From Streptomyces sp. R302 (GTDB taxonomy: Bacteria > Actinomycetota > Actinomycetes > Streptomycetales > Streptomycetaceae): DNA of 64,000 nucleotides. Below are positions 16,064 through 23,148 of this stretch, in pieces. The DNA is taken from the NCBI RefSeq assembly GCF_012927245.1, contig NZ_JABBGE010000015.1:62001-126000 (forward strand), written 5' to 3'. Position 1 is the stretch's first letter, and each line of letters begins with the position of its first letter. Both the position numbers and the translations under genes were made by a program. A model generated the notes under the pieces. That model was not told where the DNA came from. It saw nothing but the letters and a program-made list of their open reading frames with translations, and did no database searches.

Positions 16064-17917
16064 TCACTCGTACTCGGGCCCGTACATCTCCTCGACCTCC
16101 CGCGCGAAGTCCCGCAGCACCGCCCCCCGGCGGAGTTTCAGTGAGGGGGTGAGGTGGCCGGAGGTCTCGGAGAACTCGGTGGTCAGGACGCGGAAGGCGC
16201 GGATGGACTCGGCGCGGGAGACGAGCCGGTTGGCGTCGTCGACGGCCTTCTGGACGACCGCGAGCAGCTCCGGGTCCCGCGTCAGCTCCCACAGCGCCAG
16301 GTGGTCCTTCCGCCGCATCCGCCGCCAGTGGGCGAGCCCCTCGTGGTCGAGGGTGATCAGCGCGGAGACGTACGGGCGGTTGTCGCCGACGACCATGCAC
16401 TGGGCGACGAGCGGGTGCGCGCGCAGCCAGTCCTCCAGGGGCGCCGGGGCGACGTTCTTGCCGGCGGAGGTGATGAGGAGGTCCTTCTTGCGGCCGGTGA
16501 TGGTGAGGTAGCCGTCCTCGTCGAGCGCGCCGAGGTCGCCGGTCGGGAACCAGCCGCCGTCGGTGTACGGGACGGCGGTGCCGCGCTGCGCGTCCCAGTA
16601 CCCGGCGAAGACGTGCGGGCCGCGCAGCCACACCTCCCCGTCGTCGGCGATCCGCACCCCCGTGCCGGGCAGCGGCAGCCCGACCGTGCCGGTGCGCGGC
16701 GCGAGCGGCGGGGTGACCGTCGTCGCGGCCGTCGTCTCCGTCAGGCCGTACCCCTCGAAGACCTCGACGCCCGCGCCCCGGAAGAACTCCGCGAGCCGGA
16801 CGCCCAGCGGCGAGCCGCCGCAGATCACGTACCGTACGCGCCCGCCGAGCGCCGCCCGGATCCGGCGGTAGACCAGCGGGTCGTACAGGGCGCGCGCCGC
16901 CCGCACCGAGAGCGAGGGCGCCTCGGTCCGCCCGAAGCGGCGGGCGGCCCGCGCGGCCCGGTCGAAGGCGGCGCCCTTCCCGGAGCGTTCGGCGGTGGCC
17001 CGGGCCCGGTTGTAGACCTTCTCCATCACGTACGGGATCGCGAGGAGGAACGTCGGCCGGAAGCCCGCCAGGTCGTCGAGGAGGTCCTCGCCCTCCACCG
17101 ACGGCGCGTGCCCGACGCGTACCCGCGCCCGGACGCACCCCACCGCCACCATCCGCCCGAAGACGTGCGACAGCGGCAGGAAGAGCAGGGTGGACGGCGG
17201 CTCGCCGCCCTCGGGGGCGAAGACCGGGTGGAGGAGCCTGACCGCGTTGTCGACCTCGGCGAAGAAGTTGGCGTGGGTGAGGGCGCAGCCCTTGGGCCGG
17301 CCGGTGGTGCCGGAGGTGTAGACGAGGGTGGCGAGGGTGTCCGGGGTGAGCAGCCCCCGCCGGGCCGTCACCGTCTCGTCCGGGACCCGCGCCCCGGCCT
17401 GCCGCAGCTGCTCGACGGCGCCCGCGTCGAGGACCCAGAGGTGGCGGAGGTCGGGCAGCCGGCCGCGCTCGGCGGAGACGAGCCGCGCCTGCCCGGCGTC
17501 CTCGACGACACAGGCGACGGCGCCGGAGTCCTGGAGGATCCAGCGGGTCTGGAAGGCGGAGGAGGTCGGATAGACGGGGACGGTGACGAGCCCGGCGGCC
17601 CAGGCGGCGAAGTCGAGCAGTGTCCACTCGTAGGTGGTGCGGGCCATCAGCGCGAGCCGGTCGCCGGGGCGCAGCCCGTGGGCGATGAGCCCCTTGGCGA
17701 CGGAGTGCACGTCGGCGGCGAAGCGCCCGGCGGTGACGTCCCGCCAGCTCCCGTCGGCCGGGTCCTTCCGGGAGAAGACGACGGCGTCGGGTTCCTGCCG
17801 GGCGTTGTCGTACGGCAGGTCGGCGAGCGAACCGCGCTCGACCCGGGGCACGAGCGCGGGCGCGGAGACCTCCCGTACCCGTCCGTCGACGCGGATGAAG
17901 GCGAGCTCGGTCGACAC
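16064..17917 (-). CDS. Long-chain fatty acyl-CoA synthetase, FadD15-like
   Basis: A 617-residue AMP-forming ligase that activates fatty acids for beta-oxidation or lipid synthesis. Visible motifs: VYTSGTTGRPKGCALTHANF, LFLPLSHVFGRM, GGSPLGVRLAEFF, FEGYGLTETTAATT, GWFPTGDLGALDEDGYL and GRKKDLLITSAGKNVAP. The length and these motifs suit the long-chain (FadD15/FAA) branch. GTG 17917 has GAGGAG 6 nt upstream. A 15-bp tandem repeat and a TetR-type palindrome occupy the 174 bp between it and the upstream TetR gene on the same strand, so that TetR is its likely regulator. Confidence 0.88.
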   Translation of the reverse strand: MSTELAFIRVDGRVREVSAPALVPRVERGSLADLPYDNARQEPDAVVFSRKDPADGSWRDVTAGRFAADVHSVAKGLIAHGLRPGDRLALMARTTYEWTLLDFAAWAAGLVTVPVYPTSSAFQTRWILQDSGAVACVVEDAGQARLVSAERGRLPDLRHLWVLDAGAVEQLRQAGARVPDETVTARRGLLTPDTLATLVYTSGTTGRPKGCALTHANFFAEVDNAVRLLHPVFAPEGGEPPSTLLFLPLSHVFGRMVAVGCVRARVRVGHAPSVEGEDLLDDLAGFRPTFLLAIPYVMEKVYNRARATAERSGKGAAFDRAARAARRFGRTEAPSLSVRAARALYDPLVYRRIRAALGGRVRYVICGGSPLGVRLAEFFRGAGVEVFEGYGLTETTAATTVTPPLAPRTGTVGLPLPGTGVRIADDGEVWLRGPHVFAGYWDAQRGTAVPYTDGGWFPTGDLGALDEDGYLTITGRKKDLLITSAGKNVAPAPLEDWLRAHPLVAQCMVVGDNRPYVSALITLDHEGLAHWRRMRRKDHLALWELTRDPELLAVVQKAVDDANRLVSRAESIRAFRVLTTEFSETSGHLTPSLKLRRGAVLRDFAREVEEMYGPEYE

Positions 17918-17970
17918 GGGCGGCTCCTCGGTCTGCGCGATGAACGAAGGTCGTACGTCGTGGAGCAGAA

Positions 17971-18045
17971 GTGCGTGGAGCGGAGGTGCGTCGAGCGGAG
18001 GTGCGTCGAGCGGAGGTGCGTCGAGCGGAGGTGCGTCGAGCAGCA
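17971..18045. repeat. Five tandem 15-bp units upstream of the acyl-CoA ligase
   Basis: The unit GTGCGTCGAGCGGAG is repeated head to tail: the first copy has one change, three are exact, and the last diverges at its end. It lies between the predicted operator (18073) and the ligase start (17917), in the probable 5' untranslated region. Confidence 0.85.
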
Positions 18046-18072
18046 GGGGGACAGTCCCTGACTAGCCGGTAA

Positions 18073-18090
18073 CCTTACTGCGCGGTAAGG
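18073..18090. promoter_or_regulatory. Inverted repeat CCTTAC-N6-GTAAGG, probable TetR operator
   Basis: A perfect 6-6-6 inverted repeat (CCTTACtgcgcgGTAAGG) lies 2 bp beyond the stop of the TetR gene and upstream of the acyl-CoA ligase. The TTAC...GTAA core is typical of TetR operators. The stem is too weak to be a convincing terminator. Confidence 0.6.
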
Positions 18091-18091
18091 C

Positions 18092-18727
18092 TCAACGGGG
18101 AGACCAGCGCTCGTTTTTCATGAGGTTTCCGAGCCCGGACCAGGCGAAGTTCATCAGGGTGGCCGCCGCCTCCCGCGCCGTCGCCCCCGGCGTCTCGTTG
18201 ACCCAGGTCGCCAGCGACTCGGCGGACCCCACGAGCGCCTGCGCCAGCGCCGCCACGTCGCGCTCGCCGATCGCGACCGGCCCGTGCGCGGCCCGCGCGG
18301 CCTCGCCGATCAGCCCGGTCACGAAGGCCGCGATCTCCTCCCGCATCCGCGCCGCCTCGGTCGCGAACGGCTCGCCCTGGGTGCGCGCGTGCCGGCTGAG
18401 CACGGCCCACGCGTCGGGGTGGTCGGCGGCGTGCCCGAAGAAGGCGAGGAGCCCCGCCCACAGCCGCTCGTCCGGCGGCGCGGACCCGTCGGCCACGGCC
18501 TCGGCGACGGCCGCGAGCAGCGCTTGGGCCTCCCGCCGGATGCAGGCGGTGAAGAGCTCCTCCTTGGAGTTCAGGTACAGGTAGACGAGCGGCTTGGACA
18601 CACCGGCCAGTTCGGCGATCTCGTCCATCGAGGCCGCCTGGTACCCGTGCCGCGCGAAGCACGCCACGGCGGCGTCCATCATCTGCCGCTCGCGCACGGC
18701 CCGAGGCAGCCTCCTGGTCCCCGCCAC
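18092..18727 (-). CDS. TetR-family regulator of the adjacent acyl-CoA ligase
   Basis: A 211-residue TetR protein. The helix-turn-helix lies at residues 12-58 (RERQMMDAAVACFARHGY and EIAELAGVSKPLVYLYLNSKE), followed by an all-helical effector domain. It precedes the fatty acyl-CoA synthetase on the same strand, with a perfect palindrome between them. By analogy with FadR/FasR-type TetR regulators, an acyl-CoA is a plausible effector, but this is inference from context. Confidence 0.9.
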   Translation of the reverse strand: MAGTRRLPRAVRERQMMDAAVACFARHGYQAASMDEIAELAGVSKPLVYLYLNSKEELFTACIRREAQALLAAVAEAVADGSAPPDERLWAGLLAFFGHAADHPDAWAVLSRHARTQGEPFATEAARMREEIAAFVTGLIGEAARAAHGPVAIGERDVAALAQALVGSAESLATWVNETPGATAREAAATLMNFAWSGLGNLMKNERWSPR

Positions 18728-18772
18728 GCGTCTCTCCGCCCTGCTTCCAAGATCGATTGCTTCGCCCGCGAA

Positions 18773-18816
18773 GCCTACGTGCCCCCCGCCCGGACGGGGG
18801 CGAGGGGCACGTAGGC
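18773..18816. terminator. Strong hairpin after the symporter gene
   Basis: A perfect 13-bp stem (GCCTACGTGCCCC / GGGGCACGTAGGC) with a further GC-rich inner stem lies 24 bp past the symporter stop codon. It is placed to end the symporter transcript. Confidence 0.75.
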
Positions 18817-18839
18817 GTACCGGGGTACGGGGGACGGGG

Positions 18840-20165
18840 TCAGGCCGCGACCGCGACCTTCTCCGGGGCGGCCTCCGGGGCGTCGATCGGGGACGCCGAG
18901 GCGTTCTCGTACGCGGTGAGGTCGAGGATCTTCTCGCGGGCGGAGACGATCACCGGGACGAGCGCCTGGCCGGCGACGTTGGTGGCGGTCCGGATCATGT
19001 CGAGGATCGGGTCGATCGCCAGGAGCAGGCCGACGCCCTCCAGCGGGAGGCCCAGGGTGGAGAGGGTCAGCGTCAGCATGACCGTGGCGCCGGTGAGGCC
19101 GGCGGTGGCGGCGGAGCCGATCACCGAGACGAAGGCGATGAGCAGGTACTCCTTGACGCCGAGCTGGACGTCGAAGATCTGCGCGATGAAGATTGCGGCG
19201 AGCGCCGGGTAGATCGCGGCGCAGCCGTCCATCTTGGTGGTGGCGCCGAACGGGACGGCGAAGGAGGCGTACTCCTTCGGGACGCCGAGGCGCTCGGTGA
19301 CCCTCTGGGTGACCGGCATGGTGCCGACCGAGGAGCGGGAGACGAAGGCCAGCTGGATGGCGGGCCAGGCGCCCTTGAAGAACTGGAGCGGGTTCACCTT
19401 GGCGACGGTCGCGAGGAGCAGCGGGTAGACGCCGAAGAGGACCAGGGCGCAGCCGATGTAGACGTCGGCGGTGAAGGTCGCGTACTTGCCGAGGAGGTCC
19501 CAGCCGTAGTTGACGATCGCCTTGCCGATGAGGCCGGCGGTGCCGATCGGGGCGAGGCGGATGACCCACCACAGGGCCTTCTGGAGCAGCTCCAGGATCG
19601 ACTCGGAGAGGTTGAGGATCGGCTGGGCCTTCTCGCCGAGCTGGAGGGCGGCGATGCCGGCGACGGCGGCCATGAAGACGATCTGGAGGACGTTCAGCTC
19701 GGTGAAGGGCGTGATGACGTCCGTCGGGATGATGCCGGTGAGGAAGTCGATCCAGCTGCCCTGGCCCTCGGGGGCCTTGCCGTCGGCCGGGGTGAGGCCG
19801 GTGCCGGCGCCGGGGTTGGTGACCAGGCCGATCGTGATGCCGATGGCGACCGCGACGAGCGAGGTGATCATGAACCAGAGGAGGGTCTGGGCGGCGAGGC
19901 GGGCCGCGTTGTTGACCTTCCGGAGGTTGGTGATCGAGACGAGGATCGCGAAGAACACGAGCGGGGCGACGGCCAGCTTCAGCAGCTGGACGAAGATGCC
20001 GCCGACCTGGATCAGGGTCTCCTTCAGCCAGGCGACGTCCTGGCTCCGGGCGATCCAGCCGAGCAGGACGCCGAGGACGAGACCGGCGACGATCTGGGCC
20101 CAGAAGGGGACCTTGGGTATCCGGGACGAGGGCTTGGCCTCGGTGGCGGACGCGGATGCGGACAC
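18840..20165 (-). CDS. DAACS-family cation symporter (dicarboxylate/amino acid or cystine)
   Basis: A 441-residue multi-pass symporter of the dicarboxylate/amino acid:cation (DAACS) family. Family features: the re-entrant loop SRSSVGTMPVTQRV, the substrate-site segment FGATTKMDGCAAIYPAL, and LAIDPILDMIRTATNVAGQ. The GCAAIYP stretch resembles cystine carriers of the TcyP branch more than glutamate carriers, where NMDGTA is usual (from memory). GTG 20165 is preceded by GGAG at 5 nt. Upstream lie a hairpin and a Cys-rich leader peptide, suggesting control by cysteine supply. The substrate is not proven; glutamate, aspartate or C4-dicarboxylates remain possible. Confidence 0.85.
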   Translation of the reverse strand: MSASASATEAKPSSRIPKVPFWAQIVAGLVLGVLLGWIARSQDVAWLKETLIQVGGIFVQLLKLAVAPLVFFAILVSITNLRKVNNAARLAAQTLLWFMITSLVAVAIGITIGLVTNPGAGTGLTPADGKAPEGQGSWIDFLTGIIPTDVITPFTELNVLQIVFMAAVAGIAALQLGEKAQPILNLSESILELLQKALWWVIRLAPIGTAGLIGKAIVNYGWDLLGKYATFTADVYIGCALVLFGVYPLLLATVAKVNPLQFFKGAWPAIQLAFVSRSSVGTMPVTQRVTERLGVPKEYASFAVPFGATTKMDGCAAIYPALAAIFIAQIFDVQLGVKEYLLIAFVSVIGSAATAGLTGATVMLTLTLSTLGLPLEGVGLLLAIDPILDMIRTATNVAGQALVPVIVSAREKILDLTAYENASASPIDAPEAAPEKVAVAA

Positions 20166-20209
20166 GGGCACTCCACAGGTACGTATCGGGGTAATACGGG
20201 GACGGGGGT

Positions 20210-20239
20210 GCGGCACACACGCGTTTTCACGCGGGCCGC
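20210..20239 (-). promoter_or_regulatory. Leader hairpin between leader peptide and symporter
   Basis: On the transcribed strand GCGGC and GCCGC enclose a CGCGT-GAAA-ACGCG stem-loop. It starts 15 nt beyond the leader peptide stop and ends about 45 nt before the symporter start, where an attenuator or translation-blocking hairpin would sit. Confidence 0.5.
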
Positions 20240-20253
20240 TGCATGATGCCGGA

Positions 20254-20361
20254 TCAGAGCACGCGACAACAGGCCGCGGACATACAGCGGCAGAGATCGA
20301 CGTGCAGGCGCGCCACGAGCGGACTGCCCGGGGCGTGAGAGAGGCGCACTGCTGTCGTCAT
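20254..20361 (-). CDS. Cys-rich leader peptide (putative attenuator) of the symporter
   Basis: A 35-codon reading frame reads MTTAVRLSHAPGSP, then LVARLHVDLCRCMSAACCRV and a final Leu. Four of the last twelve residues are Cys (24, 26, 31, 32), three of them encoded by TGT, which is rare in this genome. The HVDLCR ... C pattern resembles the short leader peptides annotated upstream of sulfur-related transporters in Streptomyces (from memory). No Shine-Dalgarno is visible, so it may be leaderless. Ribosome stalling at the Cys codons could change folding of the hairpin at 20210. Too short for routine gene calling. Confidence 0.65.
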   Translation of the reverse strand: MTTAVRLSHAPGSPLVARLHVDLCRCMSAACCRVL

Positions 20362-20383
20362 GGCCGACACGTTAACACTTGAA

Positions 20384-20400
20384 CTTTGAGAACCTCAAAG
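20384..20400. promoter_or_regulatory. Inverted repeat CTTTGAG-N3-CTCAAAG with third half-site
   Basis: A perfect 7-3-7 palindrome lies 22 bp upstream of the leader peptide ATG, and a third copy of CTTTGAG is at 20406-20412. The region is AT-rich compared with its surroundings, so this is likely the symporter promoter with an operator. Confidence 0.55.
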
Positions 20401-20441
20401 CCCTTCTTTGAGACAAGAAACCGGCCACCCCCGACCGAAAC

Positions 20442-20489
20442 ACAAGCACCCCTGGTGAGAGCCATCCAGCTCACACCAGGGGTGCTTGT
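20442..20489. terminator. 16-bp perfect stem terminator after the UTRA gene
   Basis: ACAAGCACCCCTGGTG and CACCAGGGGTGCTTGT form a perfect stem around a 16-nt loop. The hairpin is 24 bp past the stop of the UTRA gene (20514), reading on the minus strand, and insulates it from the symporter promoter. Confidence 0.85.
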
Positions 20490-20513
20490 CCTGTGAGGAA
20501 CCTTACGCAGTCC

Positions 20514-21053
20514 CTACATCCCCGCGAGCCGGTACGTGAGGTGCCTGCCGGCCGGCATGACCATCAGGGACGCCTCCACGGGCGCCCCGTCGGCGGTCCG
20601 CGTGAGCCGCAGCAGCCGGAGTACGGCACTCCCCTCGGCGAGACCGAGGTGTACGCGTTCCTCCTCGGCGGCCAGGCCCGCACTCACGTCCTCGACCACG
20701 TCGGCACCGACGTACCCCAGCTCCTTGAGGAGCGTGACGGCCCCGCCGGGCACCTTGCGCGGCTCGGCCAGGGGCGTGCCGGCGGCGACGGAGAGCGGGT
20801 AGTAGGAGTCCGCCAGCTCGACGGGGAGGTCGTCCAGCAGGATCAGCCGGCGCCTGACGATCACCTGGGCGCCGGCGGGGAGTCCGAGCGCGGCACGGAC
20901 GGCGTCGGGTGCCGTCACCTCACCGGCCTGGAGCAGCCGCTGCCCGCCCCGCCGCCCACGGCGAGCGGCCTCGCCGGTCCACGCGTCGCCCTGCCCCGGC
21001 TCGCGTGGGGCCAGGTACGGCGCGGTCTCACTGATCCAGGCGTCGCCCGCCAC
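20514..21053 (-). CDS. UTRA-domain protein lacking a helix-turn-helix
   Basis: A 179-residue protein whose residues 40-175 form a UTRA ligand-binding domain, the effector half of HutC-type GntR regulators (RRRLILLDDLPVELADSYYP, VEDVSAGLAAEEE, LLRLTRTADGAPVEAS, ML/MVMPAGRHLTYRL). No winged-helix DNA-binding domain precedes it: residues 1-39 are short and polar. It may sequester a ligand, pair with another regulator, or be a remnant. The start is GTG 21053 with no good ribosome-binding site. A strong terminator follows it. Confidence 0.75.
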   Translation of the reverse strand: MAGDAWISETAPYLAPREPGQGDAWTGEAARRGRRGGQRLLQAGEVTAPDAVRAALGLPAGAQVIVRRRLILLDDLPVELADSYYPLSVAAGTPLAEPRKVPGGAVTLLKELGYVGADVVEDVSAGLAAEEERVHLGLAEGSAVLRLLRLTRTADGAPVEASLMVMPAGRHLTYRLAGM

Positions 21054-21065
21054 GACCGGTCCGGC

Positions 21066-21332
21066 TCAGACCGCGTCCTCGCGGGTGCGGTTCTCGTGGA
21101 GGCGGCCCTTGGCGCGGTCGACCTTCTCGACGATCTCGGCGCTCAGGGCGTCGCGCTGCTTGCGGAGCAGGACGAAGCTCAGGGGGGCCGAGACGACGAT
21201 GGAGAGGAGCAGGACCCACAGGAGGTTGGAGTCGCCGAGGCCGCGCGGGAGCGCGCCGACGTAGACGAGGCCCCACAGGGCGAAGAAGCAGCCGGCGAAG
21301 ATGCCGAGCCGCATCAGCGAGTAGCGGAGCAT
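21066..21332 (-). CDS. DUF4229 small membrane protein
   Basis: An 88-residue protein with two transmembrane helices (residues 8-28, LGIFAGCFFALWGLVYVGAL; 37-56, NLLWVLLLSIVVSAPLSFVLL), then a basic amphipathic tail (LRKQRDALSAEIVEKVDRAK). This fits DUF4229, widespread in actinobacteria next to menaquinone genes, with unknown function. It ends 13 bp before the UTRA gene on the same strand. Confidence 0.8.
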   Translation of the reverse strand: MLRYSLMRLGIFAGCFFALWGLVYVGALPRGLGDSNLLWVLLLSIVVSAPLSFVLLRKQRDALSAEIVEKVDRAKGRLHENRTREDAV

Positions 21333-21521
21333 GACCCACTCTTTCGTTCCGAGGTGCCGAGAGTGCCGAACCTTCCCAATACGGGACGAGCGCCCCCCAG
21401 TGAAGCACGAGGAGGGGTGCCCGCCGAAGGCGGGGGGCCGGTACGCACCCCGCCGCGGAGGCCGCGCCCGAGGGGCGGAATCCTCTTGAGGGTCAGGGGG
21501 CGTAATAGATACAGTCCAGCT

Positions 21522-22055
21522 ATGACCCTTACTTTTGAGGTTGATCCGGCTGTCGACCAGTCCCTGACCGACGGTGTGCTCGCCCTCTGGGCCGATGTCT
21601 CCAACGCGGGCGGCGCCGTCGGCTTCGTCCCGCCCGTCACCGCCGACGAGATCCGCCCCTCCCTCCTCAAGCACCTCGCCGCCGTGGTCCAGGGCACCAC
21701 CCGGCTCCTCGTCGGGCGGGACGAGGACGGGGAGGTCGCCGCCACCGCCTTCTTCGCCTTCAACACCCACCGGCTGATGACCCACTGGGTGTGGCTGTAC
21801 ACCGTGATGGTCCACCCGAAGCACCAGGGCAAGGGGTACGGTCTCGACCTCATGGCGGCCGTCGAGCGCGCCGCCCGCACCGCCCCCGGCTTCGAGGGCG
21901 TCGAGGCGATCCGGCTCGGCGTCCGGGGCGGGACCGGCGTCGACTCGTTCTACGCCCGGGCCGGGTACAAGGAGGTCGGGCGCGTCCCCGGCGCCATCCG
22001 GGTCGCCCCGGGCGACGACCGCGACGACATCACGATGCTGCTGCGCCTGACCTGA
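21522..22055 (+). CDS. GNAT-family N-acetyltransferase
   Basis: A 177-residue GNAT protein. It has the acetyl-CoA-binding motif A in VMVHPKHQGKGYGLDLMAAVERAA, preceded by strands ATAFFAFN and WVWLYTVM, and a C-terminal YARAGYKEVGRVPGAI. It would transfer an acetyl group to an unknown small molecule or protein. A good -10-like TAATAGAT at 21503-21510 is only 11 bp before the ATG and no ribosome-binding site is present, so the mRNA is probably leaderless. Confidence 0.85.
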   Translation: MTLTFEVDPAVDQSLTDGVLALWADVSNAGGAVGFVPPVTADEIRPSLLKHLAAVVQGTTRLLVGRDEDGEVAATAFFAFNTHRLMTHWVWLYTVMVHPKHQGKGYGLDLMAAVERAARTAPGFEGVEAIRLGVRGGTGVDSFYARAGYKEVGRVPGAIRVAPGDDRDDITMLLRLT

Positions 22056-22172
22056 CCGGGCCCCGGACCACGCGGGCGGCGAGCCGACCCGACCGCACCG
22101 GGCAGAGGATGTCGGGTCCGGCACAGTGGGACCTCCCTAGCGTGGAGATCAGTGAGGGAAGGACGGCCAGGA

Positions 22173-23036
22173 GTGCTGGAGCGGCTGAATCAGGCCATGG
22201 ACCACATCGAGGACCACCTCGACGAGCCCCTCGACGCGGCCGAGCTGGCCCGAGTCGCCATGACGTCGGAGTACCACTTCCGGCGGATGTTCTCCGCGCT
22301 GGCGGGCATGCCGCTCTCCGCGTACGTCCGCCGTCGCCGGCTGACGCTCGCCGGGGCCGAAGTGCTCGCCGGGGAGCGGACTCTGCTCGATGTCGCGGTG
22401 CGGTACGGGTACGGCTCGGGCGAGGCGTTCGCACGTGCCTTCCGCGCCATGCACGGGGTCGGTCCCGGCGAGGCGCGGCGGACAGGCGCGGCGCTGCACT
22501 CCCAGCCACGGATGTCCTTCCGGCTGATCGTCGAAGGGAGCAGCAGCATGCGGTACCGGGTGGTGGAGAAGGACGGGTTCAGGCTCATGGGCAGGGGGAC
22601 ACAGGTCCCGCTGGTCTACGAGGGGATGAACCCGGCCATCGTGGAGTTCGTCAAGAGCATCGGCAAGGAGGCGCTGGGGCGCTGGGAGGAGTACGCGGAC
22701 GGGGAGCCCGGCGGTGTCGTGGCCGCCGTCAGCAACCACTCCGCGGACGACGCGGAGGGCACCGAGATCGACTACTTCCACGGGGTGGTGAGCGACGCGG
22801 AGGTGCCCGGGGCTTCGGACAGCCTCGACGTCGCGCCGGGGACGTGGGCGGTGTTCGAGTCCTCGGGCCCGTTCCCGCAGGCGGTGCAGTACCTCTGGCG
22901 GGACGTGTACACGCAGTGGTTCCCGTCGAACCCGTACCGGAGCCGGCCCGGACCGTCGCTCTCGCGCACGCGGGTGTCCGAGGACGGCACCCACGCGGAC
23001 GCGGAGGTGTGGATTCCGGTGGAGCGGGTCAGCTGA
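22173..23036 (+). CDS. AraC-family regulator with GyrI-like effector domain
   Basis: A 287-residue regulator. The N-terminal AraC double helix-turn-helix (about residues 5-100) includes LDAAELARVAMTSEYHFRRMF and LLDVAVRYGYGSGEAFARAF. The C-terminal GyrI/Rob-like domain (about 120-287) begins YRVVEKDGFRLMGRG and ends EVWIPVERVS. This layout is that of Rob/BmrR-type multidrug- or stress-responsive regulators. GTG 22173 is preferred, with GGAAGGA about 10 nt upstream; a GTG at 22152 is the alternative. No regulated efflux gene lies adjacent. A strong terminator follows. Confidence 0.85.
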   Translation: MLERLNQAMDHIEDHLDEPLDAAELARVAMTSEYHFRRMFSALAGMPLSAYVRRRRLTLAGAEVLAGERTLLDVAVRYGYGSGEAFARAFRAMHGVGPGEARRTGAALHSQPRMSFRLIVEGSSSMRYRVVEKDGFRLMGRGTQVPLVYEGMNPAIVEFVKSIGKEALGRWEEYADGEPGGVVAAVSNHSADDAEGTEIDYFHGVVSDAEVPGASDSLDVAPGTWAVFESSGPFPQAVQYLWRDVYTQWFPSNPYRSRPGPSLSRTRVSEDGTHADAEVWIPVERVS

Positions 23037-23097
23037 CCGAGGAGTGCCTCTCCGCCGTCGTCCGCCTCGCCGACACGGGGGGTGCGGGAGAGGCGGT

Positions 23098-23139
23098 ACG
23101 GGGGAAGGGCCGGTGGATCCCCACCGGCCCTTCCCCCGT
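23098..23139. terminator. 19-bp perfect hairpin between convergent AraC and mqnE genes
   Basis: The arms at 23098-23116 and 23121-23139 are fully complementary around a 4-nt loop (GGGGGAAGGGCCGGTGG core). It serves both strands as a terminator. Confidence 0.9.
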
Positions 23140-23148
23140 GCGCGAACG

